NCBI RefSeq assembly: GCF_000349565.1
Contig: NZ_KB714607.1
Span: forward strand, 23,843 to 87,842
Source of the DNA: Curtobacterium flaccumfaciens UCD-AKU
Lineage (GTDB): Bacteria > Actinomycetota > Actinomycetes > Actinomycetales > Microbacteriaceae
Direction of reading: 5' to 3'
Length of the DNA: 64,000 bases
Shown here: positions 47,566 through 55,989 of the stretch, one piece after another
How positions within the stretch are numbered: position 1 is the stretch's first letter
Layout of the letters: every line of letters starts with the position of its first letter
Notes under the pieces: generated by a model
Seen by the model: the letters and a program-made list of their open reading frames with translations, nothing else
What the model was told of the DNA's origin: nothing
Databases searched by the model: none
Position numbers and translations under genes: made by a program

Positions 47566-49845
47566 TCAGCCCTCGGCCGGGTCCTCGGCGTGGGCGCGGA
47601 CCGTCTCGGCCGAGGTGGAGTCACCCTCGGTCTCGTCGGCCACGACCGGCGCGAGCGACAGCTTGCCGCGGTCGTCCACCTTGGTGACCTCGACCAGGAC
47701 CTTCTGGCCGACGCCGAGCACGTCTTCGACGTTCTCCACACGCTTGCCACCGGCGAGCTTGCGCACCTCGGAGACGTGGAGCAGACCGTCACGGCCCGGG
47801 AGCAGCGACACGAAGGCGCCGAAGGTGGCGATCTTCACGACGGTGCCGAGGAACTGGTCCCCGATCTCCGGGTTGGTCGGGTTCGCGATCGCGTTGACCT
47901 GGGCACGAGCGGCCTCGGCCGACGGACCGTCGACGGCGCCGATGTAGACGGTGCCGTTGTCCTCGATCGAGATGTCGGCACCGGTGGTGTCCTGGATCCC
48001 GTTGATCGTCTTGCCCTTCGGGCCGATCAGCTCGCCGATCTTGTCGACGGGGATCTGCACCGAGATCACGCGAGGAGCGGTGTCCGCCATCTCGTCGGGG
48101 GCGTCGATCGCCTCGTTCAGCACACCGAGGATGGCCGAGCGGGCCTCCTTGGCCTGCTTGAGCGCCGCGTCGAGCACCGTCGACGGGATGCCGTCGAGCT
48201 TGGTGTCGAGCTGGATCGCGGTGACGAACTCCGAGGTACCGGCGACCTTGAAGTCCATGTCGCCGAGCGCGTCTTCGGCACCGAGGATGTCGGTCAGGGC
48301 CGCGTAGCGGGTCTGACCGTCGACGGTGTCGGAGACCAGGCCCATCGCGATGCCGGCGACCGGGGCCTTGAGGGGCACACCGGCGTTGAGCAGCGACAGG
48401 GTCGAGGCGCAGACGGAACCCATCGAGGTCGAGCCGTTGGAGCTGAGCGCCTCGGAGACCTGGCGGATGGCGTAGGGGAACTCGTCACGCGACGGCAGCA
48501 CCGGCACGAGTGCGCGCTCGGCGAGGAAGCCGTGCCCGATCTCGCGACGCTTCGGCGAACCCACACGGCCGGTCTCACCGGTCGAGTAGGGCGGGAAGTT
48601 GTAGTGGTGCAGGTAGCGCTTCTTCGTGACGGGCGACAGCGAGTCGATCTGCTGCTCCATCTTGAGCATGTTCAGCGTGGTGACGCCGAGGATCTGCGTC
48701 TCGCCGCGCTGGAAGATCGCCGAACCGTGGACGCGCGGGATCACGGCGACCTCGGCGTCGAGCGGACGGATGTCGGCGAGGCCGCGGCCGTCCATGCGGA
48801 TCTGCTCGGTCAGGATGCGGCCGCGGACGACCTTCTTCGTGACCGACTTGTAGGCCGCGCTGACCTGCGAGTTGGCGACCTCGGGCAGCGAGCCCGCGGT
48901 GACCTGCTCGGCGATGGCAGCCTTGACGCGCGACTTGAGCGCGTCGTCGGCGTCCTGACGCTCGGTCTTGGCGGCGATCTTGTAGACGTCACCGAGCTCG
49001 GAGAGCGCGAGGGCTTCAACGGCCGAGTAGACCTCGGGCGCGTACGGCGGGAAGACCGGGAAGTCCTGGATCTCCTTGGCCGACTGCGCGGCGAGCTTGG
49101 CCTGGGCGTCGACGAGGGACTTGAGGAACGGCTTGGCCGCCTCGAGACCCTGGGCGACGATGGCCTCGTCGGGCTTGGTGGCGCCGCCCTGGATGAGGTC
49201 CCAGGCGTGCTCGGTGGCTTCCGCCTCGACCATCATGATCGCGACGTCCTCGTTGCCCGCCTCGTCCGTGACGACACGGCCGGCGACGGTCAGGTCGAAC
49301 ACGGCGTCGGCGAGCTGCGAGGCCTTCGGGAACGCGACCCACTGGTCACCGATGAGCGCGAGGCGCACACCGGCGATCGGGCCGGAGAACGGCAGACCGG
49401 AGATCTGCGTCGACGCGGACGCGGCGTTGATGGCCAGCGCGTCGTAGAACTCGTCCGGAGCGATGCTCAGGACGGTGATGACGATCTGGACCTCGTTGCG
49501 CAGGCCGTCGACGAACGACGGACGCAGCGGCCGGTCGATCAGACGGCAGACGAGGATGGCCTCGGTCGACGGACGGCCTTCGCGACGGAAGAACGAACCG
49601 GGGATCTTGCCGGCGGCGTAGGAACGCTCCTCGACGTCGACGGTCAGCGGGAAGAAGTCGAATCCTTCACGCGGGTGCTTGCCGGCGCTGGTGGCCGAGA
49701 GGAGCATCGTTTCCTCGTCCAGGTACGCGGCGACCGCGCCCTGGGCCTGCTGAGCGAGCCGACCGGTCTCGAACCGGACGGTGCGCTTGCCGTACTTGCC
49801 GTTGTCGATGACGGCTTCGGCGAACTTGATCTCGGGACCCTCCAA
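47566..49845 (-). CDS. pnp: Polyribonucleotide nucleotidyltransferase (PNPase)
   Basis: Phosphorolytic 3'-5' exoribonuclease, 759 aa. Two RNase PH-like domains (first: [26 protein letters not shown]; second: [54 protein letters not shown]), then KH ([14 protein letters not shown]) and S1 ([26 protein letters not shown]). The start is TTG at 49845, decided by an AAGGAGG site 7 nt upstream. rpsO, its usual neighbour, is 2.6 kb away. Confidence 0.98.
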   Translation of the reverse strand: MEGPEIKFAEAVIDNGKYGKRTVRFETGRLAQQAQGAVAAYLDEETMLLSATSAGKHPREGFDFFPLTVDVEERSYAAGKIPGSFFRREGRPSTEAILVCRLIDRPLRPSFVDGLRNEVQIVITVLSIAPDEFYDALAINAASASTQISGLPFSGPIAGVRLALIGDQWVAFPKASQLADAVFDLTVAGRVVTDEAGNEDVAIMMVEAEATEHAWDLIQGGATKPDEAIVAQGLEAAKPFLKSLVDAQAKLAAQSAKEIQDFPVFPPYAPEVYSAVEALALSELGDVYKIAAKTERQDADDALKSRVKAAIAEQVTAGSLPEVANSQVSAAYKSVTKKVVRGRILTEQIRMDGRGLADIRPLDAEVAVIPRVHGSAIFQRGETQILGVTTLNMLKMEQQIDSLSPVTKKRYLHHYNFPPYSTGETGRVGSPKRREIGHGFLAERALVPVLPSRDEFPYAIRQVSEALSSNGSTSMGSVCASTLSLLNAGVPLKAPVAGIAMGLVSDTVDGQTRYAALTDILGAEDALGDMDFKVAGTSEFVTAIQLDTKLDGIPSTVLDAALKQAKEARSAILGVLNEAIDAPDEMADTAPRVISVQIPVDKIGELIGPKGKTINGIQDTTGADISIEDNGTVYIGAVDGPSAEAARAQVNAIANPTNPEIGDQFLGTVVKIATFGAFVSLLPGRDGLLHVSEVRKLAGGKRVENVEDVLGVGQKVLVEVTKVDDRGKLSLAPVVADETEGDSTSAETVRAHAEDPAEG

Positions 49846-50126
49846 AAGGGCGCCTCCTTGATGTGTTTCCGGCAGGCCGTGGCGACGGCACTCGATGGTG
49901 CGTGCGCGCCGATCGTTCCGGACGCATGTCTGGCCAGCAGTAGAAGCACTCGGGAAACCGTTCCGGCCCGCGAGCCACCACCGATGACCAGCTCCGTGCC
50001 CGGCCTGCGCAGTGTTGTGTGTGACGTCCGGGGAATGAGTCCTCGGACACGATGGACTTTACCAGTCCTCAGGCTGTCGGCGGCGCGGCTCGCTGGACTC
50101 CTGGTGAACATCGGTAGCCTGCCGAC

Positions 50127-51329
50127 ATGCGTCTCACCCCCTCACGGGGCGTGCTCGTCGCGGCCGCCGTGGTCGTCGGCGCGCTCGTCGCCCCGACCCT
50201 GACCGCTGTGCCCGCCAACGCCACCGAGTACCCCACCTGGCAGGACGTCCAGCGCGCCAAGGGCAACGAGACCGCGAAGCGGGCCGAGGTGCAGAAGGTG
50301 CAGGCCGCGCTGCAGTCGGCGCAGGACGAAGCGGCCGCGAAGTCGCAGGCCGCCCTGGTGGCCTCGTCGAAGGCGGACGCGGCCGAGACTGAGCTGGCGT
50401 CGGCCACCCAGGCCGCCACGAGCCTCCAGGCCCAGGCGCAGCACGCGAGCCAGACGGCGGAGCGGGCCCAGCAGCGGGCCGGCCAGCTGGCCGCGAACCT
50501 GTACCGCGACGGCAGCACGAACCAGATGACCACCCGGATCGCGACCGCGAAGAACCCGGACCAGCTGCTCTACCAGCTCGGTGCGCTCGACCAGCTGTCG
50601 GAGACCTGGTCCGGCGTGATGGACGACGCGTCCGTCGCGGCCGGCACCGCCTCGTCGCTGCACGAGCAGGCCGAGCGGGCCGAGACGGAACGTGCGACGC
50701 GTGCGCAGGCAGCCGAGGAACGATCGGCCGCGGCGAAGTCGGCGGAACAGGTGGCGGACGCCGCCGTCGAGTCGACGGAACAGCACAGCGACGAGCTGTA
50801 CGCGCAGCTCGCGTCGCTCAAGGACAGCACCGCGAAGCAGGAAGCCGGGTACGAGCTCGGCCAGCGGGTCGCCGCACAGAAGGCGGAGCAGCAGCGCAAG
50901 CGGGCAGCAGCGGCGGCGGCCGAGGCAGCGAACACGCCGACCCCCGGCAGCAGTGGCGGCAGCGCCCCCGGCGGCGGTTCCGGCACGTCGTACCCGAGCA
51001 CCGGCGGCGTCGTCGTCGACCCGGCCGGCGCCCAGGCCTACGCGCGCGGGGCCCTGGCGTCCTACGGATGGGGCGACGACCAGTTCTCGTGCCTGGTGTC
51101 CCTGTGGACGCAGGAGTCCGGGTGGCGGGCGAACGCCCTGAACGCCTCGAGCGGCGCCTACGGCATCCCCCAGTCACTCCCTGCCGAGAAGATGGCGGTG
51201 GCCGGTGCCGACTGGCGGACGAACGCCGCGACGCAGATCAACTGGGGCCTCGCCTACATCAAGAGCGCCTACGGGTCGCCGTGCGGGGCGTGGGGGCACG
51301 AGATGAGTGTCAACCCGCACTGGTACTGA
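50127..51329 (+). CDS. Secreted coiled-coil protein with C-terminal lysozyme-like (transglycosylase-type) domain
   Basis: 400 aa. Signal peptide ends near Ala30-Asn-Ala32. Residues 45-275 are Ala/Gln/Glu-rich coiled coil like NlpC-type or RipA-type N-domains. A Gly/Ser/Pro linker leads to a C-terminal domain (about 305-400) with candidate catalytic Glu330 in SLWTQESGW, AYGIPQSLP, and a likely disulfide Cys322-Cys386. It resembles aggregation-promoting-factor or resuscitation-type lytic transglycosylase domains. A role in wall remodelling is inferred. Plus-strand gene between pnp and rpsO. Confidence 0.88.
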   Translation: MRLTPSRGVLVAAAVVVGALVAPTLTAVPANATEYPTWQDVQRAKGNETAKRAEVQKVQAALQSAQDEAAAKSQAALVASSKADAAETELASATQAATSLQAQAQHASQTAERAQQRAGQLAANLYRDGSTNQMTTRIATAKNPDQLLYQLGALDQLSETWSGVMDDASVAAGTASSLHEQAERAETERATRAQAAEERSAAAKSAEQVADAAVESTEQHSDELYAQLASLKDSTAKQEAGYELGQRVAAQKAEQQRKRAAAAAAEAANTPTPGSSGGSAPGGGSGTSYPSTGGVVVDPAGAQAYARGALASYGWGDDQFSCLVSLWTQESGWRANALNASSGAYGIPQSLPAEKMAVAGADWRTNAATQINWGLAYIKSAYGSPCGAWGHEMSVNPHWY

Positions 51330-51376
51330 TCGCCGGGCAGGTCGGTTGCAGCGCTGCTTGACGCCGTCGTCTTGCT

Positions 51377-51480
51377 GAGACGCCGCAGTCTCACTGAGAC
51401 GCCGGCGTCTTGCTGAGACGCCGGCGAACGCACGAGACGCCGCCGGACTCGGCGGCGTCTCGCGGACACGACGGCGTCTC
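51377..51480. repeat. GAGACGCCG repeat cluster with hairpin
   Basis: GAGACGCCG occurs at 51377, 51396, 51415 and 51434, and its complement at 51453 and 51472: six copies in 104 nt. Five of the spacings are exactly 19 nt and the last 19 nt too. The fourth and fifth copies form a 13-bp-stem hairpin (51433-51462) like the one after lexA, followed by the same 15-mer. Lies between convergent genes. Confidence 0.9.
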
Positions 51481-51489
51481 TGCACCTGT

Positions 51490-52107
51490 TCAGTGGCCGA
51501 GGCCGCCGAGCAGGCTCGCGAAGTCCGGGGTCGCGGGGAGCGCGTCGGCTTCCTGCGGCGCCCGCCTGGAGGCCCGGATCGCCCAGGCCAGGTCGGCTCC
51601 GGCCCGGCGGATGCGACCGTCCAGGGCGGCCGAGTCGCCGTCGGTCCCCCAGTCGTCGGTCGCGGCGAACACCCCGGTGGGGACGATCGCCGCACGCAGG
51701 TACGCGAAGACGGGTCGCAGCGCGTGGTCGATCGCCAGGGAGTGCCGCGAGGTCCCGCCGGTGGCACCGAGCAGGACGGGCATGTCGGCCATCGAGTCCT
51801 TGTCGAGCACGTCGAGGAAGGACTTGGCGAGTCCACTGACGCCCGCGGTGAAGATCGGCGTGACGAACACGACGGCATCGGCCTCGACCACGGCGGCCAT
51901 CGCGGCGGAGAGTGCGGGTGCGGCGAACCCGGTCAGCATCGCGTCGGTGATCTCGTGCGCGAGCGGCCGGAGCTCCACGTGCACGACGTGTGCGGGGGTG
52001 CCCTCGGCGACGAGCGAGGACACGGCCGCCTCGCCCAGACGGTCGGCGAGCAGGCGGGTGGAGCTGGGCTCGGAGAGTCCGGCGGAGACGACGGCGATGG
52101 TGGTCAT
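51490..52107 (-). CDS. NADPH-dependent FMN reductase, CE1759 family
   Basis: 205 aa flavodoxin-like: IAVVSAGLSEPSSTRLLADRL at the flavin phosphate loop, VELRPLAHEITDAMLTGF, VFVTPIFTAGVSGLAKSFLDVLD, LLGATGGTSRHSLAIDHALRPVFAYLRA and VFAATDDWG. These match the CE1759 family, which normally supplies FMNH2 to a partner luciferase-like monooxygenase; no such gene is next to it here. ATG at 52107. One 12-mer copy (51564-51575) lies inside the coding sequence. Confidence 0.9.
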   Translation of the reverse strand: MTTIAVVSAGLSEPSSTRLLADRLGEAAVSSLVAEGTPAHVVHVELRPLAHEITDAMLTGFAAPALSAAMAAVVEADAVVFVTPIFTAGVSGLAKSFLDVLDKDSMADMPVLLGATGGTSRHSLAIDHALRPVFAYLRAAIVPTGVFAATDDWGTDGDSAALDGRIRRAGADLAWAIRASRRAPQEADALPATPDFASLLGGLGH

Positions 52108-52192
52108 GATGCTTCCCGACTTTCGATGCGTTTGCATGAACATAGCATCCAACCGAGCTCCCCTCGCAACCATTCCCGTCGTCCGACCGGCG

Positions 52193-52310
52193 GCCGATCG
52201 GTCACGACTGCCCGCGCGCTGACCGCCGATCGGTCACGAAGTGTCGAGTCAGACCGCGGGATACGACGAGTCGTGACCGCGGGACGAGCGCGTGCGACGT
52301 GTCGTGACCG
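52193..52310. repeat. CGGTCACGA repeat cluster
   Basis: A 15-nt direct repeat GCCGATCGGTCACGA occurs at 52193-52207 and 52225-52239. The core appears inverted as TCGTGACCG at 52271-52279 and 52302-52310. GACCGCGGGA also occurs twice. It lies upstream of the FMN reductase gene and downstream of rpsO. Confidence 0.85.
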
Positions 52311-52370
52311 GTCCGAGCGGGAGCGCCGACGGAGCGAACCCCGGCGCGCGACGCCCGCCCCGGGAACGAA

Positions 52371-52407
52371 GAACACCCCGGTCCTCGTGGAGAGGACCGG
52401 GGTGTTC
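52371..52407 (-). terminator. rpsO terminator
   Basis: Perfect 15-bp stem (GAACACCCCGGTCCT and complement) with a 7-nt loop, 22 nt past the rpsO stop. Confidence 0.9.
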
Positions 52408-52429
52408 GGTCAAGCGTGTGTCCGGTCGA

Positions 52430-52699
52430 CTAGCGACGCAGGCCGAGGCGCTCGATGAGCGTGCGGTAGCGGGCGATGTCGACGTCGGAGAGGTAACCGA
52501 GGAGACGACGACGCTGACCGACCATGAGCAGCAGGCCACGACGCGAGTGGTGGTCGTGCTTGTGCTCCTTGAGGTGCTCGTTCAGGTCGTTGATACGACG
52601 CGTCAGAACGGCGACCTGGACCTCGGGGGATCCGGTGTCGCCCGGGTGGGTCGCGTACTCTTCGATGATCTCCTGCTTGACCTGTGCGTCAAGTGCCAT
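52430..52699 (-). CDS. rpsO: 30S ribosomal protein S15
   Basis: 89 aa, the standard S15 length, with [49 protein letters not shown] and a basic end. Binds the central domain of 16S rRNA. ATG at 52699 has AAGGGGA upstream. Followed by its own terminator rather than by pnp. Confidence 0.99.
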   Translation of the reverse strand: MALDAQVKQEIIEEYATHPGDTGSPEVQVAVLTRRINDLNEHLKEHKHDHHSRRGLLLMVGQRRRLLGYLSDVDIARYRTLIERLGLRR

Positions 52700-52799
52700 G
52701 GTGATCCCCTTCCTGTCCGTTGCGCGGTGCCCGTGCCTGATGCACGAGCGCTCTTTGTCCGCGGCCGTTCGACGGCAACCGCCCAAGACTACCAGAGTC

Positions 52800-53249
52800 C
52801 TACGCGGTCCTGGGCTGCAGGCGACGTCGGCGCCGACGGTCCGGCAGCAGGCTGCGGACGAGTCCGACCAGGGTCGCGCCGAGCAGCCCGCCGAGGCCGT
52901 TCGACAGCACGTCGCGCGGGTCCGCGACGCGGTACGGCAGGTACGTGGCCTGGGCGAACTCGATGCCCGTGGACAGTGCCACCGCGACGAGCGCGCCGAG
53001 GATCCACCAGCGACGGGGCAGCCACAGCGCGGCGAGCATGCCGACCGGCACGAACATCGCGATGTTGGCGAGGAACTCGGTGCGCTCGTACGTGAACCAG
53101 GCACCGTGCGGCAGCTGCTGCACCCACGCGATCGCGTGCAGCACGAGCGAGTTCTGGGCCGAGGTGAAGACCTGCGGGGTCAGCGTCATCCGCCAGATCA
53201 CCCAGGCGTAGCCCGCGGTCAGGGCGAGGAGGAGGAGTCGACGGAACAT
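52800..53249 (-). CDS. VanZ-family membrane protein
   Basis: 149 aa with four or five hydrophobic segments and the VanZ pattern: [57 protein letters not shown]. VanZ proteins are linked to low-level teicoplanin resistance, but most chromosomal members have unknown roles. ATG at 53249; ends in an Arg-rich tail. Divergent from the GH6 gene. Confidence 0.9.
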   Translation of the reverse strand: MFRRLLLLALTAGYAWVIWRMTLTPQVFTSAQNSLVLHAIAWVQQLPHGAWFTYERTEFLANIAMFVPVGMLAALWLPRRWWILGALVAVALSTGIEFAQATYLPYRVADPRDVLSNGLGGLLGATLVGLVRSLLPDRRRRRRLQPRTA

Positions 53250-53432
53250 CCGCACAGTGTGGAGCACGGTCCTGCACGGTCGCTGGAGCGCTCCTGTCAG
53301 CGGGCGGTGCGACTCCTGGGCGATCGCGGCTCGGCCCTGGTCAGGACTCCCCCGCACCTGTCAGCATGGGTCCGGGCACGACCGCTGCCCGCACCACCGA
53401 CACCGCACGGGCAGATCAGGGAGCACCGCAGC

Positions 53433-54509
53433 ATGCCGGAGCACGAGGCACCCAGCACCCCCCTCCGCAACCGCACCGGCGGACTGCGGCAGTGGGGGTG
53501 GATCGCCGCGGCGGCCGTCGTCGTCGCCGCGGTCGTGACGACGCTCGTGGTCGTCGGCCCCTGGAACGGTGGCCCGCCGGACGGCGACCGTACCCCGAGC
53601 GGGCGAGCCGTGTCCGAGCGGAAGTCCGCGGCCGAGGCGTTCCCCGGCGGACTCGCGCGCCAGCCGACCGCGGTGAACCAGGCCGGCATCCGCGAGCGCC
53701 AGGCCCGGGCCGAGGGCGACGCCCAGACCGCCGAGCAGATCGCGGTCATCGCCGACCAGCCGATCGCGACCTGGCTGACGAACACCTCGCGCTCCGAGAC
53801 CCGGTCGACCATCCGGTCCGTGGTCGCCACCGCGAAGGAACGTGGCGGCACCCCGGTGTTCGTCCTGTACAGCATCCCCGACCGCGACTGCGGCAGCTAC
53901 TCGAAGGGCGGCACCGAGGACGACGCCTACCTGCCGTGGGTCCGGTCCGCCGTCCGTGCGATGGCCGGCTCGCACGCCGTCGTGCTCGTCGAACCCGACT
54001 CGATCGCGCAGATCCAGAACTGCGAACGGCTGCGCGACGAACGTCTGCCCCTGCTGCGGAAGGCCGTCGACGCACTGACCGGTCACGGGCTCACCGTGTA
54101 CCTGGACGGCGGCAACGAGAACCGCGTGCCGACCGCGACCATGGCGGACTGGCTGCGGCAGGCCGGCATCGACGAGGTGCAGGGCTTCTTCACGAACGTG
54201 TCGAACTTCTACCGGGTCGACCAGGAGCGCGCGTACGCCGACGAGCTCGCCGACGCGGTCGGTGGCGACCCGCACTTCGTCATCGACGTCTCCCGCAACG
54301 GGCAGGGGTGGCGGGGCACCTGGTGCAACCCCGAGGGCGCGGGCCTCGGCCAGGAGCCGCACGTCACCGGCGGGAGCACCCGGCTCGACGCGCTGCTCTG
54401 GGTCAAGACGCCGGGGCTCAGCGACGGCACCTGCAACGGTGGCCCCGCCGCCGGCCAGTGGTGGGAGTCGTACGCGCTCGCCCTCGTCGAGCACCGCAAG
54501 CGCGACTGA
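53433..54509 (+). CDS. Glycoside hydrolase family 6 (endoglucanase/cellobiohydrolase type), N-terminally anchored
   Basis: 358 aa. One hydrophobic segment (about 22-42) behind a polar head looks like a signal-anchor rather than a cleaved signal. The catalytic domain shows GH6 motifs: FVLYSIPDRDCGSYSKGG, VVLVEPDSI with the catalytic Asp, VYLDGGNENRV, HFVIDVSRNGQGWRG, TWCNPEGAGLG and LLWVKTPGLSDGTCNGGP. An inverting beta-1,4-glucanase is expected, which suits a plant-associated actinobacterium. No carbohydrate-binding module is present. ATG at 53433. Confidence 0.93.
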   Translation: MPEHEAPSTPLRNRTGGLRQWGWIAAAAVVVAAVVTTLVVVGPWNGGPPDGDRTPSGRAVSERKSAAEAFPGGLARQPTAVNQAGIRERQARAEGDAQTAEQIAVIADQPIATWLTNTSRSETRSTIRSVVATAKERGGTPVFVLYSIPDRDCGSYSKGGTEDDAYLPWVRSAVRAMAGSHAVVLVEPDSIAQIQNCERLRDERLPLLRKAVDALTGHGLTVYLDGGNENRVPTATMADWLRQAGIDEVQGFFTNVSNFYRVDQERAYADELADAVGGDPHFVIDVSRNGQGWRGTWCNPEGAGLGQEPHVTGGSTRLDALLWVKTPGLSDGTCNGGPAAGQWWESYALALVEHRKRD

Positions 54510-54569
54510 CGGCCACCACCCGGCAACCGGCAGCGCAGGGCTGTCGGTGCCCGGTGGTTGCATGAGCGC

Positions 54570-55619
54570 ATGACCGCGACCGACCGCATCCGCTCCGTCG
54601 TCCCGCCCTACCTGCTCCGCGCCGTCGCCGATGCCGACGCGTTCCCCCGTGCGGCCTCGGCGGCACGCACCGCGCTGGCCTCGCTCGACACCGTGCAGGC
54701 GCCGAAGCACGAGCACCTGGTCGCGCCGCGCAGCCTCAGCGGCACCGTCGACCGCTCCCCGCAGCGCACCATCACCGACGCGCACGGCACCACGACGCTG
54801 CCCGGCACCCTCGTCCGGCACGAGGGCGACGCCGACACCGGCGACACCGCGGTCGACGAGGCGTACGCGGGCCTCGGCGCCACGCACGCCTTCTGGCTCG
54901 AGGTGTTCGACCGGGTGTCCATCGACGGCGCCGGGCTCCCCCTCGACGCCACCGTGCACTACGGCCAGGACTACGACAACGCCTACTGGGACGGCAGCAG
55001 GATGGTGTTCGGCGACGGCGACGACGAGGTGTTCCGCCGCTTCACCATCGCCCTCGACGTCATCGGCCACGAGCTCGCGCACGGTGTCACGCAGTACACC
55101 GCCGACCTGACCTACCAGGGGCAGTCGGGGGCCCTGAACGAGTCGATCAGCGACGTGTTCGGTTCCCTCGTCGCCCAGTACGCGGCGGGTCAGACGGCCG
55201 AGCAGGCCAGCTGGCTCATCGGCGAGGGGCTGTTCACCGACGCCGTGCAGGGCGACGCGCTCCGCTCGATGCGGGCACCAGGGACCGCCTACGACGACCC
55301 GGTGCTCGGCAAGGACCCGCAACCGGCGACCATGGCCGGGTTCGTCGTCACCACCGACGACGCCGGTGGGGTGCACACCAACTCGGGCATCCCGAACCAC
55401 GCGTTCTTCCTGGCGGCCACCGACATCGGTGGGCCCGCCTGGCAGGGAGCCGGCGCCGTCTGGTGGGACGCCCTGACCTCGCCGGAGGTGACCGCCTCGA
55501 TCGACTTCGCGGGCTTCGCCACCGTCACCGTCGACGCAGCCGTACGACGGTTCGGGGACGGCTCCGCCGAGCACATCGCGGTCCGTCAGGCCTGGCAGCG
55601 GGTGGGCGTGCTCGACTGA
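54570..55619 (+). CDS. M4-family (protealysin-like) metalloprotease
   Basis: 349 aa without signal peptide. Zinc site HELAH (167-171) with Glu191 in ALNESISD; NSGIPNHAFFLAA and an H-containing C-domain complete the thermolysin fold. The short N-terminal propeptide carries PPYLLRAVA (12-20), the PPY-type motif of protealysin precursors, instead of the long FTP/PepSY prodomain. This group is made inside the cell without a classical export signal. ATG at 54570. Followed 29 nt later by the emfourin-like inhibitor gene. Confidence 0.93.
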   Translation: MTATDRIRSVVPPYLLRAVADADAFPRAASAARTALASLDTVQAPKHEHLVAPRSLSGTVDRSPQRTITDAHGTTTLPGTLVRHEGDADTGDTAVDEAYAGLGATHAFWLEVFDRVSIDGAGLPLDATVHYGQDYDNAYWDGSRMVFGDGDDEVFRRFTIALDVIGHELAHGVTQYTADLTYQGQSGALNESISDVFGSLVAQYAAGQTAEQASWLIGEGLFTDAVQGDALRSMRAPGTAYDDPVLGKDPQPATMAGFVVTTDDAGGVHTNSGIPNHAFFLAATDIGGPAWQGAGAVWWDALTSPEVTASIDFAGFATVTVDAAVRRFGDGSAEHIAVRQAWQRVGVLD

Positions 55620-55648
55620 GCACCCGTCCCGGGCGTAGCGTCGGGGCC

Positions 55649-55918
55649 ATGCGCATCGAGGTCCGCCGCTCCGGGGGCTTCGCCGGTACCGTCCGGCGCT
55701 GGCGGGTCGACACCGACGCGAGCAGCGACCCCGCGGCGTGGTCCGACGTCGTCGACGCGCTGCGGCGCACCCCGGCACCGACGGCCGCGCCCGTCCCCGA
55801 CGACTTCAGCTGGACGATCACCGTCGAGCGCACCACCGTGACCATCCCCGGCCGCCACCTGGACGGACCGTGGGCCGACCTGGTCGAGCGGGTGCGGTCC
55901 GAGGGCGACCCGACCTGA
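55649..55918 (+). CDS. Emfourin-like protealysin inhibitor
   Basis: 89 aa, opening MRIEVRRSGGFAGTVRRWRVDT and with a beta-rich C-part (FSWTITVERTTVTIPGRHLDGPWADLVERV). Size, N-terminal RSGGFAG signature and operon position match emfourin, the proteinaceous inhibitor encoded beside protealysin in Serratia. It would hold the co-encoded M4 enzyme inactive in the cytoplasm. The assignment is by pattern and context. Confidence 0.8.
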   Translation: MRIEVRRSGGFAGTVRRWRVDTDASSDPAAWSDVVDALRRTPAPTAAPVPDDFSWTITVERTTVTIPGRHLDGPWADLVERVRSEGDPT

Positions 55919-55922
55919 GCCG

Positions 55923-55954
55923 GGAGGCGCGTGGCGGACCCGCACCGTGCCTCC
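55923..55954. repeat. 32-nt palindromic element, copy 2
   Basis: Starts GGAGGCGCGTGG and ends CACCGTGCCTCC. Starts 5 nt after the inhibitor gene stop, between convergent genes; could also act as terminator. Confidence 0.85.
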
Positions 55955-55989
55955 TGTCCGCCCCGCGGGGACGCCACCGCCCGCCCGCG

